From: Rhabdornis inornatus
Lineage: Eukaryota > Chordata > Aves > Passeriformes > Rhabdornithidae
Assembly: GCA_013397075.1 (NCBI GenBank)
Contig: VWZS01004373.1
Coordinates: 372,001-436,000, forward strand
Direction: 5' to 3'
Length of the DNA stretch: 64,000 nt
This document shows positions 47,682 to 60,111 of this stretch, piece after piece. Under the pieces are notes generated by a model. It ran no database searches, was not told the DNA's origin, and saw nothing but the letters and a program-made list of their open reading frames with translations. Each line of letters begins with the position of its first letter. The stretch's first letter is position 1. The position numbers and the translations under genes were made by a program.

Positions 47682-50600
47682 TCTCTACATCTTAATTCAT
47701 CTCTAGAATGAAGGATGATGTTTGGCCTCTGTATTTACACCTCATGTCTTTCATAACAAAAGCAGCTTTGTGCACAGTTGCAATATCCTGTTTTAACTCA
47801 CTATGGCCAAGAAGAATTGATTAAGTGAAATCCTTAAACACCATAAGATTTTTTATTTTCTGTGCTGTTTAGCTTCATCTTTAAAGATGAATTTTGAAGA
47901 GCTATGTTATTATTAGATTTTTTTAAAGTGCTTGAAATCCATGATAAAATTGCAAGAATTAGCAGCATTATTAGCCCTATTTTAATGTGAAGACTTCTGT
48001 GCTAACATATTGAAAATTTATGCTACTACAAAGAATCTAAATTTTTAGTTCTCCCACTGTCCAATTTTGCATTCCTGAACACTTTAAAGTTTGATCTTAA
48101 ATTTACTACTTTTTTACAGTTCTTTTCCCAATAGTTTACACCAAGCTTGAGTTTAATTACTTTTGGTCTTTATATACCTTTTGGATATATGCTGGGATAT
48201 ATTGGTGGGATTTGAAAAAAGAGATATAACAAATGGTGTGATGCAACAGTCCCATCTTCTTGCTTCACCTGCCATGCCTTCTTAGGACTTGTAATGAAAT
48301 CTGATGTGATGCTTCCTTTGATTCAACACAGCTGTGCAGTGTTGATCATCTATTTGTTGACTGTCCTACAATATCACTTTTTTTCTAGGCACTGGTCCCG
48401 GCCTGGAGGTTCTCTGGTTGCTTTTTCATCTCCTCCTGAGTACTCCTGAACTTCAGAGCATGTTACAAGCCTATGGGGTTTGTTCAACAGTCATTTTAGT
48501 TTGTAGCTTGCTGATTAATATGATTTTCTATCAGTTGTAGCAGTGTAAAAAGATCTCATACAGACAGAGAGACTGATTCCTCTTTTCTTCCTTTCCTTTT
48601 CCTAATTTCATGTGCAGGAAGACTCAGCAGTATAAGCCTGCTAGCACCTCAGAGGCCTGCTGAGAAAACCAGAGACAGAGCAATAATACTGCACAGGCAG
48701 AACTGGTGGAGAGGCTGAGAGGAGCAGATGAAAGAAAGAGAGCAGAAGAGATTCTGCATTCAGTTCTCCAACAAGGACCCTGCTCGGGATTACAGGGAGC
48801 TGTGGTCATCCTCCAGCAAGAAGCCTCTAACACTGGCAGGGCTCCTGAAGGGAAGAGAGATGAGAGCAGGGGCAGAGCTGAATGACCTCTGTGTGCACCA
48901 GGTTACCATAGCTGGTTCAGGGAATTGGCAGAACAGGAGGAGGCTGCTCTTTTCAAGGACTTCAAGGCAGGTCAGACATCATCACACTAAGTTTGTAAAA
49001 CTACTCAGCTCATGGCAAGTGATGCAATGATGGGGCACTTCCCCACAGGAATGGTCCTTCCAAATGACACTGGCATGTGGCCCCAGCTGTGACAGAGTGT
49101 GTGTTCCCAAGCCAAGCACCATTTTCCCCGTGCAACTCCCCTGGTACATAACCTCTGCAGTCACACACAGTGAGATGTCATCCTCTGAGGGCCCCTTGGG
49201 AGGCTGCTTAGTGAGTCCAGAAATTTGGAGTGGGGTTTGAGCCAGTGCTATTCACTTATTCCAGGAGGAGCCTCTAGACTTTTGAATAACACATTTGTTG
49301 CTTCCTACAATGGCTGGCAGTGGAGTAGAACTGAATACATGAATAGAATTATATTTGATGAAATATGATATGACTTCTCATCTCTGAATTGATATACTGT
49401 CCCTCTGAGTGGGTCTCTGTGTTTTTATATTCCCAGAACAGTGTTTAGATATTACATTGACACACACTTTTGAAATATTTCTTGCTAAATCACAGTTGGG
49501 AGTCATGGCAGTGTGGCTCTGCTTAATGAAGTGGGTGTTTTTATTCATGAAAGCCTATTGTTGAGTTTAGCAAATTTTTTAAAACTTTTCTGCCACAAGA
49601 TCTACTGACTAAAAATTTTGTTCTGAAAAATCTCATGGCCCTCAGACATCATCTTAAAAGGATCCTACTTGCTCTGGAAAATCTCATATTTTCTATTTGC
49701 ATGCCCAGTTGATGGCATAGGAAGTGGCAATAGGACTTCGAAAAGTCCTTTCTCAAAGATACCTCCTATGGTCCTACAAGGCAGTGGCATGGCCCTGCTC
49801 TGAGAGGTGGCAGTTGGAAAATCGAGGCTGCTCTGGAAACTATCTGATTTAGGATGCTACAGCCAATCTTTATATTCCATTAGCAGACTGGAGAGGATAA
49901 GTAACACCAAGATCCTTTGAATATCATGCCAGAAACTTGCTTGAGGAGCAATGTCTGCATCCACTTTGAAATGAAGCTTTTCAGTTGCATTTCTGACTAA
50001 TAATAACAGGAAAAAACAGCGCGTGCTTTCACCTGGAGCAATCCTGAAAAGATTTGTTCAAACATTGGTGAAATATATCCATGCATACTACTTAAATATA
50101 GCTGACAGTTTTTCTCCAGCAGCACTATATGAGACTGATTAGGGAAGGAAAAGAGATGACCTCCCATTTTGGAAGCAAAGGGTGAATCATTTGAGGTAGG
50201 AAGGGTGTCATTAACAGTCTGGAACATGTCCAGGGCCCAGGGCCGTATGCAGCGCCCGACCACACTGAGGCAAATGGTGGCAACCTAGGAAGAGGAGGAA
50301 GAAAAAAAAAACTGCTAGCTGAAATACGGACTCAAATTATTGTTTTCAAAATAATCAAACAGTGATCAATTCAGCACACAGGAGACTGAAGGATTTGGCA
50401 CAGAGAGGAGAACAAATACTGCCTTGTGGACATAAAGCCAACTCCCAGCTTGCATTCTGACACAAATCTTATGTGAGCTGAGCTCAGCACCTACAGGACT
50501 TCAAGCTATTCCAGTGAAAACCAATCTCTCCATGCACATACAAACCCTTTCTTTAGTCAAACACCCAAAAATGCAGTCATCATGCTCTTGTCAGGAAAAT

Positions 50601-51020
50601 GTGGCGCTGCTACTATGGTATCTAGCAAAACCTTTATCCCCTGTGACATATCAGCTGCATATTCACTGTCTTTATATTCTCATACATCTGAGTCAAATTC
50701 CTTAAATCATGCAGTCATTGAGACTGTGTGTGAGCTATTCCTGTTTAACAAATCCCACAGTCAGGCAGTTGTGCGCATGGGCAATGGCAGAATGCCACTG
50801 CATTCCCACAAAGGGAAAAGCAGCTATTTTTAAAATGTGTGAGATTAAAAACTCTGAATTGTAATTTTTGGTAGCATTTTTATTTATAAACTTTTCAATT
50901 ACAACGAGTGTAACTGTAAAACAAGAATCCATGTTGAAAAAAAACTGATTAAATAATTTGAAACCCTTCTAAAATAAATATCTTCATATATATACACAGA
51001 CATGCTCACATATATAATAT

Positions 51021-51060
51021 AGATGTATAAATAAAAGCATAGCTTTTATTTTATACATCT
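51021..51060. repeat. Near-perfect 40-bp hairpin
   Basis: AGATGTATAAATAAAAGC (51021-51038) pairs with GCTTTTATTTTATACATCT (51042-51060), leaving a 3-nt loop and one bulged T. The stem is too short and the loop too tight for a usual microRNA precursor. It may be a cruciform-prone palindrome or the remnant of a small terminal-inverted-repeat element. Both strands carry AATAAA-like strings within it (AAATAAAAG on plus, AAAATAAAAG on minus), so it could also serve as a two-way polyadenylation region. Confidence 0.8.
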
Positions 51061-52232
51061 CACATTAAAGGCATCTGTGGCAAAGTCTTTGACTTCCTTT
51101 GGAGTCCTTGGTCACTTGGCAAAATATTTTTCAGGTACCTAGAGTGTAATGAAAATGTTTTCTAAATAGAAGGAATGTCTTTACAAAGCCCATAAGGGCA
51201 CAGCAAATAGGCAACTCACACAAGTATATTGAATAGCCAAAGAGTAATATCTCTGACACTAAGAAGTTCAGTTCACAATCTGGAAATCCCCTCATGGAGT
51301 TAGAGAAGTAGAATGTTTTTTCAGGCCACCATTTCTCTTTCAGAGTCAATACAGCTGCGGTGAAGCATGTAACTCAAATGTGTTCCTGAAATATCCCAGA
51401 ATGCAAAAACAGGAGGCTGGATGAGTGGCTGCAGTGTTTACTCAGGGCAGTGCTGAACCAGCACTAGCCCAAGTCATGAGTGTACCAGTGTGTGCTGTTT
51501 GCAGCTGAGTGTGCAGGCACCTTCAGCCCTGAATGGAGCAGCATCAGGCAAAGGTCTCTCTGTTAATGAGGAGCTCATGTGATTGTGTTCTGTAGAAGAT
51601 AACTAGCAAAAGAAATCTTAATATGCCTTGAAAAAGAGGCTCTGGCTGACCATGAGTATAAATACTGAGTTTTTCCATTTTGGTGTGCCTACAAGCTGCA
51701 GCTGGCCATGCAATATCAATGAGCTTTTGTTTTCATGTGCTGAATACAGGCTTAGGCAATGCTGCAGGGCCATGTCCAAGGTAGGGCGCCCACTGGACAC
51801 AAGTGCTCTGCATCTCTCTTTGTCCTACTACTGCCATCTAGGGCAGGATTCAGGTGCCTAAACCTGGTGCTGGAGAAATGTCTGGAGGTAGCCAAGAGAT
51901 TTGCCTAAGGAAATCTGCAGCAGGTTTCTAGTGGTAATGGTTGTCTCTACTGGGTCAAAGCAGCTCTTAACCAAAGTTAAGTGCAGCGGCTGTTCCCAGA
52001 GTAATGAGAACTGAGATGCTAGCAGAGATCTGCCAAGAACAAATTCAGAATAATAGTGAGTAGAGAGAATGCTCATCAGAGGAATATCTTCGAGATGCAG
52101 ATGAAATATGGTCTTCATGTAACATTTCTGCAGAAAGAAAATCTTTTGGAAAATCAAAATTTATAATTGGGAGAATACTACACCACTCCTGCAAATTATG
52201 GGAATAAAGTTATTCTCTTGGCATACTAGTGG

Positions 52233-52247
52233 ATATATATATATATT
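52233..52247. repeat. (AT)n microsatellite
   Basis: Seven or so AT units followed by TTTC. Likely polymorphic. Confidence 0.85.
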
Positions 52248-54889
52248 TCTATAAGGGTGTATCTTAATTTGAAATAGCAACCCCCAAGTCCACTGACTAC
52301 AACAATGCTGTGATCTATGTGTGGTGCACTTGATGAGACAAAACAGCTCTTCTGTGTGTGGGAAGGACTAGTTAAAACACTCTGCTACATATTGCCCCAG
52401 AGCTGTGACTGAGAAATCCATGTTGACGTGCAGAAACTGCTTTCCCGGGCAAGTGTGCTCCTGTGTGCTTTCTATCAGCAGCCAAAAAATGGGGCTCCGA
52501 AGCAGCATCAGATTATCAGCATGAAATTGAGTAAGCAATCCCAAGAGCATGGGGTGAGTCAGTATGTCTGTGAAATGTGGTTATCTCTGATACTGCCTCT
52601 ACTGCCTCTACTCCACTGCCTCTGATGCTGACTCTAGCCTAGAACTGCCTCATTCCCAAAACTGCAACTCAGGAAGCTCACATTTGGAGATTGTGAGCAG
52701 AGAACAGAAGGATTGCTGTGAACTGAAAATAGAAAAGGAGGACTGATGCTCCATGCTGCCTTTCAGCTTCAACAGGTGCTCCAGCCAATGCTGGAGTGAA
52801 GTATGGTCACAAGGTACTGCGATGCAGGCGAATATACTCTTGGTAGGATGTTCTTTGGAAAAAGGTCAGCATGAGTTAGCTTATTTGGATAGAAGTCTTG
52901 TTTCTGAATGAAGCCTTTGACAGCCTTTTTGGTCTGGAGTAATCTCAAAGAAACTCCAGAAAAGATTTTTCACTAGAAGCAAAATCTCATCTCATTCAAA
53001 GCCAGGGATACACAAGAAGAAAGATGTGCCCCAGAAGATGGTATAAGCCATGCCAGATCATAGCGTTGTTCTGAAATATTTAATGCTAAAGAGGCCACCA
53101 GGTTTAAGCCCTGTATGAAAGTGCAGTAAATAATGTAACCAGTCTCAAAGACATTACTGTTGCTCGTGTGGTGCCTTAACATGTGCACGGTAGTTACCAG
53201 ACAAATAAAACTGATTTGGTTTCAGCCCCAGGAGTTGTTTCTACAAGACAGAGCACACAGCATTGAAACACAAGTCAGTAGGGGGCTGGAAAGAAAGCCC
53301 TTTCTCTGTCAAAAGACAGAGACTTTGATAGACTCAGGGAGTAGTGGTAGCATTATTCCCTCCATCTAACACAATCAGCTGTGCCCTCCAAAGTAATAAT
53401 CCAGGAAATTTGTCAGGCTACAGGACACCTAAGGCTCTCTCCATAACTTCCATTTCAGAGAAAATAAAATAGCCAGGCGTCCTTATGGCTGAAAAGCTGG
53501 TAGGTTCAAACTGATGGAGTAAAGCAGAGGATTTTAAGACGAAGATGAGCTAACACCTTGGGGGGGAAAAATAAAAAATGTAAGCAATTTATTTTCTTTT
53601 ATTCCTATTAAGAAAAGTCCCATTGGAACACAATTTCCCAATATGTAAAACAGTCTCCAATATGTTTTCCCAAAAAACACACTCCTCAATGTTTTCTATT
53701 GCCTAAAATCTCATAGAACCCTATACAAATCTTAAGGGCACATTATCGTCCAAAAGAAGGCTGAAGAAAAAAGTTATTTTATTTTAAAAGAAAAGCAAAA
53801 ACTCATAAATTGATTTAACATTCTGGACATGACAGAGTATCTGAATAGATGAAGCTCTTGTTTGGGGAAAAAAAAGTCTGCATATAAAACCAAAAAGAAA
53901 GAGGGAGGTTTTCTAAGAAAGTGATTTGTGAAAAATATGTGTCAAGCAAGTATTCTTAAAAACATACTTAGATGCTCTCTTTCTTCTCAGAATCTGGTTT
54001 CAGTACTGTGGTTTTTCCTGCACCGTGTTTCACACAATGCTTTCATCTACGCATATTGCTAGCTATACCAAAATACAAATACATTGAAATGTCTGCAAGG
54101 GTAAAAAAATATACCAGGAACCAAGGGGTAAATAAAGAAATTGCAGCCATATCAACATTTTCTGAAGCTCAGGTATTGTGCACACAGAAATTTGCTAAAC
54201 AAAATCATACTTTAAAAAAAATTGAGCAACTCAAGGTTAAAAAAAGCAGCTCAGGTAAACGTCTGAATAACCTAAATTGTCCTTACAGACATTCCATGCA
54301 ATCAGCATACTATTAAAACATTTTAGTACCAATCACTCCTGCTTCAGTGACTTTGTTTTTTAAAGATATTGTCCTTTAATAAAATGATTCACCTTCCTGG
54401 TGCACTTAGTGTGATATAAGTGTTATTTTCTCTTCATGTTTAGCAATATAGAATTGTAAACAAGTAATAAATCCATCTTTTTTATTCCTCAAATATAACC
54501 TGCCCAGGAATTTGGTTTATGAAGCCCTTCACAACAAAAATGACAAATAAATTTTACTACAAAACAACCTTTTTGAAATGTAATGGTATCTTAATAGTTT
54601 GGGAAAGGAAGTAACAGAAGCTCAATTGTTTTAGGAGAAAAACCCACCCACAATGTCTTATTTTTAGTGAACCTATTTTTAGCATTCTAAAATTAGCATT
54701 AGGATAACAAAGTAGTAAACCAAGGTCCTAGACTACTTCATTATCTTAGTTATTAGCCTGACAGCCTAAGTGACTCGATTAAACATCAATGACAGAAGAG
54801 ATGAAGAGTTTAAAGGTCAGTAAATATGGTGATAGGAATCCTTCAAAGTAACCTTTTGCTACAGACTTCTGGGGTTTAAATGTTGACAA

Positions 54890-55200
54890 GCTAATTATTC
54901 CTCTTCCCTAATTTAGCAAGCAGCTCTTGATCAGCTGGCCAGTGAACAGCTGATCGCAATTGCTCATTTTTAAGTTCGCAGAGGTCGAGCCCAACCTAAA
55001 TTAAGCTTGTAAACAGCAGAAATAAAAGCCAGACTCCAAGTAGTTGTTGTTCCTAATTGTACTGTTGTTGGAGAAAAATCTATTCTCAAGTTTTAAAAAC
55101 TAATTATGCCACTGAGCCAAATTCTTGTTTGCAGTCACATGGAATGAGCCACCTCACTCATGTCCATCCAGGTGGATGAGTCTTGAGAGTACGAAGCTTT
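54890..55200. promoter_or_regulatory. Possible enhancer with E-boxes and homeodomain sites
   Basis: Within about 300 bp there are two CAGCTG E-boxes, AGCTAATTATTCC and AACTAATTATGCC homeodomain-type cores, and a perfect inverted repeat, GATCAGCTG (54929-54937) and CAGCTGATC (54947-54955), with a 9-bp spacer. Each arm includes an E-box, so the arrangement could place two bHLH dimers about 18 bp apart centre to centre. Complexity is even, with few simple repeats, unlike the surroundings. Regulatory function is inference; conservation data would decide. Confidence 0.3.
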
Positions 55201-58200
55201 AACAGAATAAGTGTCTAAAGAAAGAGACTATAACATTTTTGGCTGCCTTCTCAACCTCTTAATCTCTCATAACCTCTTTGTTTTCCCGATTGAGTGAGGA
55301 TGTCAACAATTACCTTGAAAGATGTAATCTAAATGCTCTTTGAATTCAGAGGACTGCAGGTAGAAGAGGGCAGATAAAGGTAGCTCCATTGCCACCATGG
55401 TCAATGTATCACATATTCATCGGCCAGGTAGGAAACACTTATCTTCGCGGCATCCTGCTTTGGCTATGGTGTACCAAAGGAACGGCCAGGGTGGAAGAAA
55501 TCTCCCAGTCCTCTCATTCCTTTCCTGTCAGGGAAGGATTTGAAGAAAATCCTAAAAGCTTTCATAGGAAGCATGAAGCTCCTTCAGTTCCTCACTAGCC
55601 TGTTATTAACACTGTTTGTCTCCTATTCCTGCCATTAATGACCTTGCAACTACCCGTATCAAAAAGCAGTGTATTCTTTCATACAGATGTATGTCCTGTG
55701 GTGGCTTTTCAATAGCTCTGCTGGCCATTTGTGCTAGCTGCCCCACTTTTATATAAAGGGAATTTGAGATTATATTTACATACAAATACAGTTAAGAAGT
55801 AGAAAATGTGGCAGTCATAAAAAGAAGATGAGCCACATGCAACAAAAAGGAATTTTACATCAATTTCTCTAAAGCTTTAAGGCTGCATGAGGGTTGGTAA
55901 GCACAAGAGAAAACAGAAAAGCAAAGAATATACTGTGCAGAGCAGGAAAGGGCATCGAAGCATTGGCAGAAGTAAAGGGATCCCGGGGATGCAAGGATAA
56001 AGCAGTACAGGGAATAATATAAAAAATAGAGCAAACACTGGACAAAAAGGCTCCGGAAGGAAAGAGGTAGCAAAACTTTCACCCCAGTTTCAGCCAGTAA
56101 TATTCTTTTCCTCTTTGCAGTTTCTTTTCAAATGCTTCAGTGTTTTGTCTGATCCTGGCTGCTTTGTGGCCCACTTCCAGCATGCCTGTAGGTAGTGGCC
56201 TAGGTGGAAGAGCTTCCAGCTGAGTACTACAGGGGAGACTCAGGCTAGAAAATGGCATATGTGCATGATAAGAACACTCTACGGAACAGACCAGCCCAAA
56301 TAAAAGAAAAAAATTGGGTGTTAGTTTCACTGAAAAGGCTGAAGGGCTTCACTGGGACTGCTGAAAAATTACATCTGAGTGGAGAAAGCACTATATTAGG
56401 CTTTAATAGCTTTGTGATAAAAAATTGTTGATAAACTGCATTGCATCATCATGCATTATTCCTTCTATTAGTTAAAATAACTATTGGTCAGATTTGCATG
56501 CAGTAAAATTAATATATGGCTGGAGATTTGTGAGTTTTCCACATTTTTCAACCTACTTTGTTACTGAAACGAAAAATCTGACTCTCTAATATCACATGTG
56601 TTTGCTCTAAAATCTATACAGCAGTAATCTAGTGCTTGGAGGTGTGTTTGTGTCTAAGCATTTTCTTAGATATTATAGACTCAACCTCTATCCTATGGAA
56701 GGAACACAAAGAGGCCTGAGTGCTCACAGGTGGCAATATTTCTCCACTCACAACCAGTGAGTCCCAAAGGACAAGAAAGCAAAATTTGCCTGTATAGGGG
56801 TATAGGGGACATCAAACACAGAAAAACAGAAATGTGGGAGTAAATTGGAGCAATACCTCTGATCTCCCCACCCTCGCCTTCTGGCTATGGACAGCTGATG
56901 ATGCTCCTTCTACACAGCTGGACTGCAGCTCCTTGTCTGGACTTGGTTGTTAGTTCACATTGACTCTGTCCATACTAATAAATTAAATAGCCCTGAAGAA
57001 TGTTTCCAGGCACTAGAAATCAATCATTCAGCCCTTTAAATTGTCTGGGGGGTACTGACAGTTTAATAGCACGGACACAAGCCATCCCATGCCAGCCAGC
57101 CTCAGAAGCAGAAGAGCCCTGGGCACATTGACACTGCCCCTTGCCCCCTGTTGTCGGGCTGAAGCCAAACTTGTCATAGTCCTGGTGTGGAGTCTGAGGA
57201 CAGAGGTTGTCCCAGCCCTTCATGTTGAACTGTGCCTTTGCAGATCAAGCCCGTGCTGTCTGGAGTTATTTGAGCCATTATAGTGATGTCCTGTTTACCC
57301 AAATTGGGACCTTAAGGGTCAAAACTAATGCCAGGAGATCACAGAAAACCCCAGCTTCTCAGTAGCAGGTACCAGCTCCCCAACCTCTTAATCTCTCACA
57401 GCACTTGCAGCCCCATTCACACGTGTATTTACTACCACATTAGCATGAAGAGACTGCTCTGCACACGGAATGTCTCAGTGGGATGTTCTTGGCATTCAAC
57501 CAGCCAGGAATGAGGAGCCACAGCTGGAATGGCTGCACTCCACCACCTGCAGCAGCTTCCTATGTCCTGCTTCATCCCTAAGCCTCAGATCCAACTTTTT
57601 AGGAAACTGAAATGATCCTAGAGTAGTAGAGTAAGAGAATTATAATGCCTCATGCAAAATGTAAGAAAAAGGGCATACACTGGTGGAATTACCAGTTTAG
57701 TAAGGAATATTTGATAGGGATCCTCTTTAGTTCTCACATGAGGAAAATTCTGCTTTGTTGACTGTCTCAAACCCCAATGAAACTCTGGTCAACAAACCTA
57801 CCTAAGCAGATGAAAACATATTAATAAGAAGCGCCTCCCCCCCCCGCCCGAACATAAAGGTCATTCTACTCATCTTTTGCAGTGTTCAGACACACAGATG
57901 TGCAAATAAGACTTTTTGTCCACATTTAGCTGCCCCATGGAGAGGGAAGTAAGACAGTGACCCTTGCTATCAGAACTGCCTCTTCTTTCCATGCAACCTG
58001 GTGCACTTGTGCTCAGATCAGAGGCCAGCTCACTCACCCTCACATAGGCTTGTATCGCTGCTTCTCAGGTACAGGATATGAATCAGAAAGCTATCAGAAT
58101 CAGACAGTAGCAGCATCATTTTAGTGCTGTTTATTTGTTTGGCTCAAAGATCAACAGCTTTTTTATTTCTTTCCTCTCCTTGGCCATTCAACCACTGCTG

Positions 58201-60060
58201 TGATTCCTCTAAGTGCGTTATCATAACTTTTGCAGCACAGCAGGAGCAACAGCTTTACTCCAACTGATGTCTCCTTCCACCTGGATGTATGTATGTAATA
58301 CATGGCCAGAAGGGACTACCCCCAGCAAAAAGATATTTCTGATCTCCATTTCTAATCTCAGACGCTTAAATCTCGTCCCCAGATACTTTATAAAGTGATT
58401 TGGTTTAACTGAAAATTGAGATGGGAGCAGCAGCATTGGCAGAAGCTTAGCTCCTGTTGATACTGTAATTACTTTTACTGATCATTTCATTCACACGTGG
58501 TCTGCCCTCAAGGACAGAAATGCTATTCACCTGGCAAAGATGGGGAAAATGGAGCTGATAGCAGCATCGTTTTCAGAAAGAAGCTGTATGAGAAAAATCC
58601 CAACTGATTCAACTAACCTAGCAAGCCAGATAAACATGGTGAATAAAACTGCTCACTGGTAGTAACTTCCATCAGTTTTGCAAGAGAAAAGAATACTTTT
58701 TTGCTAACATAACCACTTAGTACCATAAATCACAAGTCTTTAGGAGTTAAAAAAAAAAAATTAAAAGAGACCTCCCCACAAACATATTTTTTCAGAAATA
58801 ATGTCACTTGTGGAATCACAGCCAATCCACTGCAAAAGAGTAGCGCGCTATTTTTTTCTATGGTATTTTTGGAAGTTTTTGGTATTTTGTAGGCAACAAA
58901 TTCCATTATTGTTTTGACAACATATGGACATTTAAAGTGTAGGCATTCTTGCATTATTTAAAAGAATAAATTGACTCTTACTTTTTGGTTTGAAGGGGAA
59001 TTGCTAGACAAACTCTTATTGAAGTCTCACTGAGAATCAGTTAATCAGACTCTGTATTTTGCCTGCTGGAAGGGCATGGAAACTTTCATGCAAAATATTG
59101 CCTCATTCTCAAGCCTGGATGTAAAAAAAATATTCAATTTAGCTGTCTTTAATAAAACAAAAACTCTGTCCATTTTCTTCAAGAGGAGCAAATGCAGTTG
59201 TGCTAAGAGTGACTAAAATTTTATTTGACAACCAATAGGGTAATTAGTAAATTAAACCTTGTTTGTTTTGATCTCTGATTTATTTGAGTGACATCAGGAT
59301 TTTCACTCTAAATGAACTCTTTTTTTTTTTTTAATTTGTCACCCACTGGATTTTATTCTTTTAAGTTTATTCTTCTGGAACACAGTTCTGCTTCCTCCTG
59401 CTGCAGAAGACCAGCAGATGTTAATCAGATCTCAGTGGTTTTTTTTTAATTTCTTTAAGAAATCTTGTATTGTCAGTTTGCTTAACACTAAAGACTTAAA
59501 TGCAAACCCTGACTACAATATGTCAAGGGAAAGTCTACTTATGGAGGAAGTAAAGTTACATAATCTCATTTTCAATTACGTTTCATTTAGGGCATATTCT
59601 CATCATCACCCACTATTAAATACAAAGGTTCTTGACAAGGAACTCCTTGAGGAAAACATGTCATGTTTAAGGATATATAGCACACATGCTTTGTAAAGAG
59701 CCAGAAACCTTGTTTAAAAAAATCATAACAGCTCAGTGCTTTAATTATTCTGGGAGGAGCCTCTGCAAATCCAACCCATATAGCTCCCATTAGGGAAAGT
59801 CTGGTGATTACAGCTGGGGTACAATCCCCTTGTCAATGCTCCATGCTTTCACGTCATGTGGCCCCTTTAGGGTGGGCATTCACAAGACAAATTTCCTGCT
59901 AAGAGATGGACATGTTATGTTCAAGATTAAAGGATGGTAAAGGACACTTCAGAAAATCCATGTTTTTGATGTTTAAATATTATAGGCTAATTTAGTCCCT
60001 GGTGCAGGGCCTGGAGCTGTTGCTACGATGAACTTCATACAGTTTATTTTTGCTTTACAG
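55201..60060. other. Non-coding block
   Basis: No gene is recognised. It contains a run of nine C at 57837-57845 followed by GCCCG, and a GCGCGC site near 58844 in otherwise CpG-poor DNA. Open frames are all below about 95 codons. Confidence 0.6.
57837..57845. repeat. C homopolymer
   Basis: Nine C in a row within CGCCT...GCCCG. A likely length-error site. Confidence 0.85.
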
Positions 60061-60111
60061 AAATGCACCCTTGCACATGAAGCAATTCAAAACTGTGCTA
60101 AATTGACCTAT
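60061..60111 (+). other. Possible 51-nt exon, plus strand
   Basis: An acceptor with a clean pyrimidine tract (TTTATTTTTGCTTTACAG, last base 60060) and a plausible branch region (CTACGATGAAC) precede 51 nt that end at a strong donor, TAT then GTAAGA at 60112. Fifty-one nt is 17 codons; only phase 0 is open, reading KCTLAHEAIQNCAKLTY, while both other frames hit stops. The peptide looks helix-forming and faintly like the second helix of a PDZ-type domain (HEAIQ), but it is too short to assign. No adjoining exons are recognised within the window. Confidence 0.25.

Larger units (their letters stand above)
45769..54889. other. Non-coding block with mixed strand skew
   Basis: No gene is recognised. 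The T-over-A tendency fades here, and 53.5-54.7 kb is A-rich. The sequence near 48618-48970 is purine-rich after a strong pyrimidine tract (TTTCATGTGCAG ending 48617) and looks exon-like, but only weak donors (GTTACC, GTCAGA) follow. Confidence 0.6.

Noticed and set aside
53498..53512. TAGGTTCAAACTGATG resembling a tRNA B box
   Set aside because: No A box at the right distance and no cloverleaf arms could be formed.
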